DNA of 33,530 nucleotides, taken from Levilactobacillus tongjiangensis (lineage in GTDB: Bacteria > Bacillota > Bacilli > Lactobacillales > Lactobacillaceae). Below the pieces are notes generated by a model, which was not told the origin of the DNA, searched no databases, and was given only the letters and a program-made list of their open reading frames with translations. Below are positions 27,027 to 33,530 of this stretch, piece by piece. The stretch spans positions 1-33,530 of the forward strand of contig NZ_RHNY01000023.1 in assembly GCF_003946345.1 (NCBI RefSeq), written 5' to 3'. A program made the position numbers and the translations under genes. The first letter of the stretch is position 1; the number at the start of each line of letters is the position of its first letter.

Positions 27027-28388
27027 GTGACGTTAGAGACGGATTTTCAACGTAATTGGCGGCAGCAGGGGTGGGCCGCTGCACCTGGTCGTGGTCTGGT
27101 GGCTGTGTCGACTGGTGTCGATTCAATGGTGCTCCTCACCTTGCTGAGTCGGTTGCCGCGCGACCAACGACCACAGTTGACAGTCGTTCACGTTAACCAT
27201 GAATTGCGGGCACAGAGTGCGGCTGAGGAAGAATTTTTAACCAACTGGTGTGCTGACCATCAAATTCCGTTGGTTACGACACACTGGCCGCGGGCCGAGC
27301 ACCCAGGCCACGGGATTGAAGCCGCCGCCCGAGATTTTCGCTACCGATTTTTCACGAAGCAGTTGCAACAACAGTCGGCCGACTGGGTGGCCACTGCTCA
27401 CCAGGCTGACGAACAAGCAGAGACCATTCTGCTGAAATTGTTACGCGGTGGTGAGTTGGCACAATTGACGGGGATGGCTACCGAACGTCCTTTGGGAAAT
27501 GGTAAGGTGATTCACCCGTTGCTACCGTTCAAGAAGGCTGAACTCGTGACCTTTGCTCGTCAACTGGCGATTCCTTGGTATGAGGATGCCACCAATCAAG
27601 AACTCGTCGCCAGCCGTAACCGAGTCCGCCACCAAATTTTGCCACAATTACGGATTGAGAACCCACAGGTGATTGATCATTTAACGGCGTATGCCCGTCA
27701 GTTAGGGGCACTCATGGCAGTGGCTGACACGGCACTAGATGAACAGTTAGCTGGCATTGTTGAGACTGGCACGAGGCAGGGGAGTGTCACCAGGCTATTG
27801 GCCCGGCCAATGTCTGAGCAGCCACTGTTACTGGCCCGGCTGATTAAGCGGACGGCCCCGACCGTAGCCACCGGTGAGTCACATCTCAATCAGTGCCTAC
27901 AACTCTTACGAAACTCGCAGCGACCGTCCGGAATGGTTGATTTTAGCCGGGGCTGGGCGTTTCGTAAGAGCTATGATCAGTTTGAATTTACGCAACCTAA
28001 AAATTTACAGCAAAAATCCGTGGAACAATTTAGTTTTATGGTAGACTTAAACCAATGGCGACCCATTGGCAATGGCCGGTTACTCGGTTTCTTTCCAGCG
28101 AGTTCGTCAGGACAGCTCCCCCATGAGACGGTGGCTCTACAGTCGGAACAATTCCCTTTACGGGTTCGACGGTGGGCGGCCACCGATCAGTTGCGACTAG
28201 CTAGCGGCCACCATCAGAGTGTACGGCGGGTATTGATCAACGCAAAGGTCCCTCGTTCTGAACGAGCGGCCCAGTTGGTCTTGGTTACAGCGCAGGGTGA
28301 AGTCTTGGCGGTACTTGGCGTGAAATGGTCGGTTTGGCCACGACGGGCGCACACAAAAAACTATCATATTGTCTTGAAACACGAATAG
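27027..28388 (+). CDS. tilS: tRNA(Ile)-lysidine synthase
   Basis: 453 residues. It attaches lysine to C34 of tRNA-Ile(CAU), changing its reading from AUG to AUA; essential in most bacteria. The N-terminal PP-loop reads [12 protein letters not shown] (about residues 26-37), with Thr-Gly-Val where many proteins have Gly-Gly-Gly or Gly-Gly-Pro. The linker and C-terminal TilS domains follow ([21 protein letters not shown]-terminal WATTDQLRL-like region around residue 385). GTG start with GGAAAGGG eight bases upstream. hpt follows after 16 bases, the classic tilS-hpt-ftsH order. Confidence 0.93.
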   Translation: MTLETDFQRNWRQQGWAAAPGRGLVAVSTGVDSMVLLTLLSRLPRDQRPQLTVVHVNHELRAQSAAEEEFLTNWCADHQIPLVTTHWPRAEHPGHGIEAAARDFRYRFFTKQLQQQSADWVATAHQADEQAETILLKLLRGGELAQLTGMATERPLGNGKVIHPLLPFKKAELVTFARQLAIPWYEDATNQELVASRNRVRHQILPQLRIENPQVIDHLTAYARQLGALMAVADTALDEQLAGIVETGTRQGSVTRLLARPMSEQPLLLARLIKRTAPTVATGESHLNQCLQLLRNSQRPSGMVDFSRGWAFRKSYDQFEFTQPKNLQQKSVEQFSFMVDLNQWRPIGNGRLLGFFPASSSGQLPHETVALQSEQFPLRVRRWAATDQLRLASGHHQSVRRVLINAKVPRSERAAQLVLVTAQGEVLAVLGVKWSVWPRRAHTKNYHIVLKHE

Positions 28389-28404
28389 GCGAAAGGGGAA
28401 CAGC

Positions 28405-28947
28405 ATGAACAACGATATTTTGAAGGTCCTTTATAGTGAGGAAGACATTGCTGCAGCTTGTAAACGACTTGGAACACAACTCACTGAGGACTATAAGGAC
28501 AAAACGCCTTTGATCATCTGTGTGTTAAAGGGTGCGATTTTGTTTATGACCGATGTTATTCGTGACATGGACATCTACGCAACCATTGATTTTATTGACG
28601 TCTCCAGTTACAACGGGGGAACCGCTTCATCAGGAACCATTCGTTTGCTGAAGGACCTGGATACGGATGTGGCTGGGCGCGACATCTTGTTAGTTGAAGA
28701 TATTATTGATACTGGTCGGACGTTGAAGTACTTGGAAGACCTGCTAAAAGACCGTCACGCCAACTCGATTAAGGTCTGCACGTTAATGGATAAACCCAGC
28801 GGACGAGTGGTTGAAGCGAAGGCCGACTATGTTGGGTTCAACGTTCCAAGTGAGTTCGTGGTTGGGTACGGTTTGGACTACGAAGAAAAATATCGGAATC
28901 TCCCGTACGTTGGTGTTTTGAAGCCATCCGTTTATTCAGATAAATAA
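28405..28947 (+). CDS. hpt: Hypoxanthine-guanine phosphoribosyltransferase
   Basis: 180 residues, normal length. It salvages hypoxanthine and guanine to IMP and GMP using PRPP. The PRPP-binding motif [16 protein letters not shown] lies at about residues 94-109 and the purine-binding region [20 protein letters not shown] at about 138-157. GAAAGGGG precedes the ATG. The gene lies between tilS and ftsH, as in Bacillus. Confidence 0.95.
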   Translation: MNNDILKVLYSEEDIAAACKRLGTQLTEDYKDKTPLIICVLKGAILFMTDVIRDMDIYATIDFIDVSSYNGGTASSGTIRLLKDLDTDVAGRDILLVEDIIDTGRTLKYLEDLLKDRHANSIKVCTLMDKPSGRVVEAKADYVGFNVPSEFVVGYGLDYEEKYRNLPYVGVLKPSVYSDK

Positions 28948-28948
28948 T

Positions 28949-28991
28949 TAGTCAATGATAGTCAATTGTGATAACATCTTATTTAGTCAAA
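28949..28991 (+). promoter_or_regulatory. CtsR-type heptad repeat and possible promoter before ftsH
   Basis: Two AGTCAAT heptads (28950-28956 and 28960-28966) are separated by three bases, the spacing of CtsR boxes (RGTCAAA-NAN-RGTCAAA). A third, AGTCAAA, lies at 28985-28991. A possible promoter TAGTCA (28949-28954), 17 bases, TAACAT (28972-28977) would be covered by the box. CtsR control of ftsH has been reported in Lactobacillus plantarum. Downstream, AGGGC/GCCCT (28991-29004) forms a small hairpin. Confidence 0.6.
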
Positions 28992-29055
28992 GGGCACAAG
29001 CCCTAAATTTTGTTCCTAATTTAAATGCTGGGAACTGTGAGTAAGGAGGCACGAC

Positions 29056-31164
29056 ATGAATAATCGACGAAATGGGCTGTTTCGGAATAGTCTATTTTAC
29101 ATTGTGATCTTCTTGTTGGTCATTGGTGTTGTTTACCTATTTAATGGTAATAACAGCAGCTCACAATCCCAAGAAATCCAATCGAGTCAGTTCGAGAAGG
29201 ACCTGAGTACGAACAAGATCAAGAAGTTCTCTATTCAACCTTCCGGGGGAGTTTACAAGATTACCGGTGAATACCGGAACGCCCAAAAGCGTTCTACCAA
29301 TACCGGCTTTAGTCTTGGGGGCTCACAGAGTACCGCGGTGACCGGGTTTACGACCCAGGTCTTAACGAACAACTCGACGGTTTCCGAGATTGATAAGATC
29401 GCCAAGAACCATAATGTAAAGGTCAACACCAAAGCAGAAGAGTCAAGTGGCTTCTGGATTAACTTGTTAGTCTATGTAGCGCCACTAGTTATTTTCTTCT
29501 TCTTCTTCTACATGATGATGGGTCAAGCCGGCCAAGGCGGCGGCAATGGCCGAGTCATGAACTTTGGGAAGAGCAAGGCCAAACCAGCCGATAGCAAAGA
29601 GAACAACGTTCGCTTTGCCGACGTTGCTGGTGAGGAAGAGGAAAAGCAAGAACTTGTCGAAGTGGTTGAGTTCTTGAAGAATCCTCGTAAGTTCGTTTCA
29701 TTAGGTGCCCGGATACCATCTGGTGTCTTGCTGGAGGGTCCTCCTGGTACTGGTAAAACGTTGCTGGCGAAAGCCGTTGCCGGTGAAGCGGCGGTACCAT
29801 TCTTCTCGATTTCTGGTTCAGATTTCGTGGAAATGTTCGTTGGTGTCGGGGCTAGTCGTGTCCGGGATCTGTTTGAACAGGCCAAGAAGGCCGCACCTTC
29901 AATCATCTTTATTGATGAAATTGATGCGGTTGGTCGTCAACGGGGTGCCGGCATGGGTGGTGGCCACGATGAACGTGAACAAACCTTGAACCAATTGCTG
30001 GTCGAAATGGATGGGTTTACTGGTAGTGAAGGTGTCATTGTGATGGCTGCTACCAACCGTTCTGATGTCTTGGACCCAGCTTTGCTGCGGCCAGGCCGGT
30101 TTGACCGGAAGATTTTAGTTGGCCGACCAGATGTTAAGGGTCGGGAAGCTATCCTGAAGGTGCATTCTAAGAACAAGCCTTTAGCTAATGACGTGGATTT
30201 GAAGGAAATTTCTAAGCAGACACCTGGGTTTGTGGGTGCTGACTTAGAAAACCTCTTAAACGAAGCGGCCTTATTGGCAGCCCGGCGGAATAAGACTCAA
30301 ATTGACGCTTCTGACTTAGACGAAGCGGAAGACCGAGTTATCGCTGGACCTGCGAAGAAGGACCGGGTCATCAGTCCTGAGGAACGCAAGACGGTTGCTT
30401 ACCATGAAGCCGGACATACAATTGTCGGTTTAGTGTTGAACGACGCACGGGTGGTTCACAAGGTTACCATCGTTCCCCGTGGGCGTGCAGGCGGTTACGC
30501 CATCATGCTCCCACGTGAGGATCAGATGTTGATGTCCAAGAAGGATGCCATGGAACAAATCGCTGGACTCATGGGTGGACGGACTGCTGAAGAGTTGATC
30601 TTCCATTCCGAATCATCTGGTGCTTCCAATGACTTTGAACAGGCAACGCAAATTGCCCGGTCCATGGTTACCCAATATGGGATGAGTGACGAGTTAGGGA
30701 CCGTTGCACTGGAAAGCGCTGGTAGCCAACCATTTGCTGGTGCAGGTTACCCTGGGCAACCTAGTTACTCTGAACACACTGCTAGCTTAATTGATAGTGA
30801 AGTTCGTCGAATCATCGGGGAAGCTCATACGACTGCCCGGAAGATTTTGGAAGAACATAAAGCAGAACACAAGATTATTGCGGATGCCTTGCTGAAATAC
30901 GAAACGCTGGACGAAAAGCAAATTCTCAGCTTGTTTAACACTGGGGAAATGCCTGAGAAGGACGGCAGTAGCGAATTTCCAAGTGAAAAGGCCGCAACTT
31001 TTGAAGAATCTAAGCGAGAACTAGAACGGCGTGAAGCTGAACGACAAGCCTCTACGGAAGCTAAGTTAGCTGAATCAGCCGCTGCCACTGAATCTGACAG
31101 TAGTCAGGCCAGTGAAGCAACGAGTTCTGCAGCTGATGATCAAAAGCCGGACGACTCTGAATAA
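29056..31164 (+). CDS. ftsH: ATP-dependent membrane zinc protease FtsH
   Basis: 702 residues. Two membrane segments (about 11-29 and 133-156) flank a small outside domain. The AAA module has Walker A GPPGTGKT (about 228-235), Walker B IIFIDEID (about 282-289) and the second region of homology [19 protein letters not shown]. The M41 protease site HEAGH lies at about 449-453, with the third zinc ligand Asp in SNDFEQAT (about 525). It degrades unfolded membrane and regulatory proteins. The last 65 residues are Glu/Ser/Ala-rich, likely disordered. AAGGAGG precedes the ATG. A CtsR-type box lies upstream. Confidence 0.97.
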   Translation: MNNRRNGLFRNSLFYIVIFLLVIGVVYLFNGNNSSSQSQEIQSSQFEKDLSTNKIKKFSIQPSGGVYKITGEYRNAQKRSTNTGFSLGGSQSTAVTGFTTQVLTNNSTVSEIDKIAKNHNVKVNTKAEESSGFWINLLVYVAPLVIFFFFFYMMMGQAGQGGGNGRVMNFGKSKAKPADSKENNVRFADVAGEEEEKQELVEVVEFLKNPRKFVSLGARIPSGVLLEGPPGTGKTLLAKAVAGEAAVPFFSISGSDFVEMFVGVGASRVRDLFEQAKKAAPSIIFIDEIDAVGRQRGAGMGGGHDEREQTLNQLLVEMDGFTGSEGVIVMAATNRSDVLDPALLRPGRFDRKILVGRPDVKGREAILKVHSKNKPLANDVDLKEISKQTPGFVGADLENLLNEAALLAARRNKTQIDASDLDEAEDRVIAGPAKKDRVISPEERKTVAYHEAGHTIVGLVLNDARVVHKVTIVPRGRAGGYAIMLPREDQMLMSKKDAMEQIAGLMGGRTAEELIFHSESSGASNDFEQATQIARSMVTQYGMSDELGTVALESAGSQPFAGAGYPGQPSYSEHTASLIDSEVRRIIGEAHTTARKILEEHKAEHKIIADALLKYETLDEKQILSLFNTGEMPEKDGSSEFPSEKAATFEESKRELERREAERQASTEAKLAESAAATESDSSQASEATSSAADDQKPDDSE

Positions 31165-31174
31165 TCAAAATGCG

Positions 31175-31207
31175 AAGGAAGTGGGGAAATCTCCTCACTT
31201 CCTTTTT
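31175..31207 (+). terminator. Intrinsic terminator after ftsH
   Basis: Perfect 9-bp stem AAGGAAGTG/CACTTCCTT, inner pairs, then TTTTT. Confidence 0.8.
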
Positions 31208-31293
31208 GTGACTCATCAGGGTTAGTCTTTGCAAATTTCCGGGTTTCTGGTAAGGTTAGGCATGATGAAATGTGAAAGGACGACAGTAGACAA

Positions 31294-32181
31294 ATGGCAG
31301 ATTATTTAGTAAAAAGTTTAATTGATGACGGGATGTTTCGGGCTTATGTAGTCGATGCAACAGACATGGTGGCTGAGGCTCAGCAACGGCATGATACTTG
31401 GAGTGCAGCAACGGCAGCTTTAGGACGGACCATGATTGGTACGACGTTATTAGCCACGTCGCTCATGAAGGGGGACGAGAAGCTGACGGTGAAGGTCGAT
31501 GGTCATGGACCAGTGGGAGCTATCGTCGTAGATGGTAATGCTAATGGTGAAGTTAAGGGTTACCTGCAGTATCCGCATACGAGTCTGGCGCTGAATGAGA
31601 AACACAAGATTGATGTGCGTAAGGCAGTTGGTGTCAACGGGATGTTGACGGTGACCAAGGACTTAGGTCTTAGTCAGCCTTACACGGGACAAGTTCCTTT
31701 GGTCTCTGGTGAGTTAGGCGAAGACTTTACTTACTACCTGGCCAAGTCTGAACAGATTCCTAGTTCCGTTGGTGTGTCTGTGTTTGTACAACCAAACAAT
31801 ACGGTCAAGGTTGCCGGTGGGTTCATGATCCAAGTGATGCCAGGTGCCAGTGATGAGGCGATTGCCCGGTTGGAAGAACGCTTGAAGGAAGTGCCGATGG
31901 TTTCCGAACTGTTGTTAGATGGTCAGACACCAGAGGACATTTTACAGTTACTGTTCAAGGATGAAAAAATCAAGATTTTACAGAAGATGCCAGTTAGCTT
32001 CAAATGTGATTGTTCTAAAGACCGGTTCGCCAAGGCGTTAGCTTCAATTCAACCCAAGGCTATTCAGGAAATGATTGATGAAGACCACGGTGCAGAAGCG
32101 GCTTGTCATTTCTGTGGCACCAAGTATGAATTTTCTGAAGACGACCTGAAGGATATCCTGGTTAAGGCGCAGGCTGACTAG
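31294..32181 (+). CDS. hslO: Hsp33 redox-regulated chaperone
   Basis: 295 residues, normal length. Under oxidative stress it becomes a holdase that keeps unfolded proteins soluble. The C-terminal zinc switch is complete: Cys pair KCDC near residues 236 and 238, and CHFC near 270 and 273. The N-terminal fold begins DYLVKSLIDDGMFRAYVVDA. AAAGGA lies 13 bases before the ATG, rather far, so translation may be modest. dusB follows after 12 bases, so the two form an operon. Confidence 0.95.
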   Translation: MADYLVKSLIDDGMFRAYVVDATDMVAEAQQRHDTWSAATAALGRTMIGTTLLATSLMKGDEKLTVKVDGHGPVGAIVVDGNANGEVKGYLQYPHTSLALNEKHKIDVRKAVGVNGMLTVTKDLGLSQPYTGQVPLVSGELGEDFTYYLAKSEQIPSSVGVSVFVQPNNTVKVAGGFMIQVMPGASDEAIARLEERLKEVPMVSELLLDGQTPEDILQLLFKDEKIKILQKMPVSFKCDCSKDRFAKALASIQPKAIQEMIDEDHGAEAACHFCGTKYEFSEDDLKDILVKAQAD

Positions 32182-32193
32182 GAGGCGAACACA

Positions 32194-33210
32194 ATGGCAT
32201 GGAAGATTGGTGACGTCATGATTCCTAATCGGGTGGTAGTTGCGCCTATGGCAGGAGTCACCAATGTGGCATTTCGGTTAATTTGTAAGGAGTTTGGCGC
32301 TGGTTTGGTTGAGTGTGAAATGATCTCTGGTCAGGGGATTCACTATCATAATCAGCGAACGCTCCACATGATGGCAGTCGATGAGCGGGAGCATCCCATG
32401 AGTATCCAAATTTTTGGTGGGACTCAGGAGACGTTGGTTCAGGCGGCACAATTTGTGGATAAGCAGACCCCAGCTGATATTATTGACATTAACATGGGGT
32501 GTCCGGTGAATAAGGTCGTGAACACCGATGCTGGTGCCAAATGGTTACTGGATCCGGATAAGGTTCATGACATGGTTTCGGCAGTAGTGGCGGCGGTCGA
32601 CAAACCAGTTACGGTGAAGATGCGCACCGGCTGGGATGATCACCACATTTATGCGGTGGAGAATGCTCTAGCCGCTGAAAGTGCTGGAGCGAGTGCAATT
32701 GCTATGCATGGTCGAACACGTAAACAAATGTATCAAGGAAAGGCTGACTGGGACGTGCTGGCGGATGTCGCGAAGCAGCTAACCATTCCATTTATGGGTA
32801 ATGGGGATGTTCGTACACCAGAGGACGCTAAACGGATGCTGACTGAGGTAGGGGCTGATGCAGTGATGATTGGTCGAGCAGTCATGGGCAATCCTTGGTT
32901 GTTGAGACGCGTTAATCACTATTTAGACACGGGTGAGCTGTTACCAGAGGCGACACCTGAAGAAAAAATTGCCATTGCTGAGGAGCATTTGCACCGTTTA
33001 TGTCGGGCTAAGGGTCCTGAAGAGGGTCCCCGTGACTTTCGAAATCAAGTCGCCTATTACCTCAAGGGGATTCCCCACGCAGCCAGGACGAAGGTTGCGT
33101 TAACGGATGCTACGGATGAAGAAGTCATGGTTACGCTGTTAGATGGTTTTTTGGATAAAATGGCGGCACGGCGTCAACGGACACCGGTCGCTAGGTATAC
33201 GAATGAGTGA
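32194..33210 (+). CDS. dusB: tRNA-dihydrouridine synthase
   Basis: 338 residues. An FMN enzyme that reduces uridine to dihydrouridine in tRNA. The TIM-barrel start VVVAPMAGVTNVAFR, the catalytic Cys in INMGCPVNKV (about residue 103), HGRTRKQMYQGKADW and GNGDVRTPEDA are all present, and the helical C-terminal domain follows from about residue 245. AGGAGG precedes the ATG. In Bacillus lysS and then rRNA follow dusB; here rRNA-type promoters follow directly. Confidence 0.95.
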   Translation: MAWKIGDVMIPNRVVVAPMAGVTNVAFRLICKEFGAGLVECEMISGQGIHYHNQRTLHMMAVDEREHPMSIQIFGGTQETLVQAAQFVDKQTPADIIDINMGCPVNKVVNTDAGAKWLLDPDKVHDMVSAVVAAVDKPVTVKMRTGWDDHHIYAVENALAAESAGASAIAMHGRTRKQMYQGKADWDVLADVAKQLTIPFMGNGDVRTPEDAKRMLTEVGADAVMIGRAVMGNPWLLRRVNHYLDTGELLPEATPEEKIAIAEEHLHRLCRAKGPEEGPRDFRNQVAYYLKGIPHAARTKVALTDATDEEVMVTLLDGFLDKMAARRQRTPVARYTNE

Positions 33211-33218
33211 ATATTCAA

Positions 33219-33251
33219 GGTGGGAACGAGTCGTTGTTCCCACCCTTTTTT
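33219..33251 (+). terminator. Intrinsic terminator after dusB
   Basis: Perfect 9-bp stem GGTGGGAAC/GTTCCCACC followed by CTTTTTT. Confidence 0.85.
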
Positions 33252-33291
33252 GGTTATTTATCAATTAATTGAGATTTTATGCAAAAAAGGC

Positions 33292-33320
33292 TTGACCGGG
33301 GCTAGAATCGTTGGTATAGT
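33292..33320 (+). promoter_or_regulatory. rRNA-type promoter P1
   Basis: TTGACC (33292-33297), a 17-base spacer and TATAGT (33315-33320). It is followed at once by TATAAACGTTGTCAC. Confidence 0.7.
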
Positions 33321-33383
33321 TATAAACGTTGTCACAGCGACACAGAGAGTTGTGTTGCTGATAAAAAGAAATTAAAAAAGTTC

Positions 33384-33413
33384 TTGACGGCAATTGATAA
33401 GATATGTTATTCT
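33384..33413 (+). promoter_or_regulatory. rRNA-type promoter P2
   Basis: TTGACG (33384-33389), an 18-base spacer and TATTCT (33408-33413), preceded by an A-rich tract (33361-33380) like an UP element. The 16-mer TTATAAACGTTGTCAC at its start region (33413-33428) is identical to the one at P1 (33320-33335). Confidence 0.7.
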
Positions 33414-33428
33414 TATAAACGTTGTCAC

Positions 33429-33530
33429 GGAGCGCTTGTTCCTTTGATAACAAGGTAGACCTTTGAAAACTGAACATTGTTTCGACAAACCAAATATGTG
33501 TAGGGCGGTTTGATACTTGGTATCAAACCC
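33429..33530 (+). other. Leader of an rRNA operon, cut by the window edge
   Basis: The sequence CTTTGAAAACTGAACA (33461-33476), common in lactobacillus rRNA leaders, is followed by a hairpin GGTTTGATA/TATCAAACC at 33507-33529. No 16S sequence is reached. I infer the 16S gene begins soon after the edge. Confidence 0.6.

Noticed and set aside
27102-27125. TilS PP-loop reads STGVDS instead of the usual SGG-type sequence
   Set aside because: I recall the same variant in other lactobacilli, and the rest of the protein is intact, so it is not evidence of loss of function.

Overview
The window is a low-to-middle GC Firmicutes chromosome segment, most likely from a lactobacillus of the Levilactobacillus/Lactiplantibacillus kind. 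This rests on an LdhL-type L-lactate dehydrogenase, WxL-domain surface proteins, strong AGGAGG ribosome sites, frequent TTG/GTG starts and frequent extended -10 promoters. Genus is an inference; no rRNA is present to confirm it. I see no prophage, insertion sequence, CRISPR array or tRNA. Nearly everything is core housekeeping sequence, with a small accessory surface-protein region at the left end.

Layout. Positions 1-5330 hold two tandem secreted lectin-like WxL proteins, each with its own promoter and a structured 5' leader, plus a decayed minus-strand gene end at 134-250. Next come a low-molecular-weight tyrosine phosphatase (minus), lemA-htpX, an unrecognised conserved-looking 261-residue protein, murF, the DEAD-box helicase cshA, and a bacterial eRF1-like (baeRF) protein. 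Then follow acpS, alr, a small basic protein and mazF. On the minus strand are a CBS+ACT protein (CbpA-like, c-di-AMP family), a secreted L,D-transpeptidase and ldh. A possible 58-codon ORF lies between the CBS gene and the transpeptidase.

From 19534 to 31164 the order is pth, mfd, a yabM-like flippase, rqcP (yabO), divIC, yabR, tilS, hpt, ftsH. This is the classic Bacillus order with the sporulation genes (spoVT, yabP, yabQ, spoIIE) and mazG/yabN missing, as expected in a non-sporulating relative. hslO and dusB follow. The window ends in two tandem strong promoters and a leader typical of an rRNA operon, with 16S expected just beyond the edge. lysS, which in Bacillus sits between dusB and the rRNA operon, is absent here.

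Functional themes. Cell envelope: murF, alr, YkuD, flippase, divIC, WxL lectins. Translation and ribosome upkeep: pth, rqcP, baeRF, cshA, yabR, tilS, dusB, mazF. Protein quality control: htpX, ftsH, hslO. Regulatory sites with the best support are a CtsR-type heptad repeat before ftsH, cre-like sites before ldh and before the transpeptidase gene, an inverted/direct repeat operator before the CBS gene, and a hairpin that would hide the ribosome site of the second WxL gene. No clearly new multi-gene system is visible. The least explained items are the basic MazF partner, the baeRF protein, the 261-residue unknown, the long leader of the first WxL gene and the small ORF at 16345.
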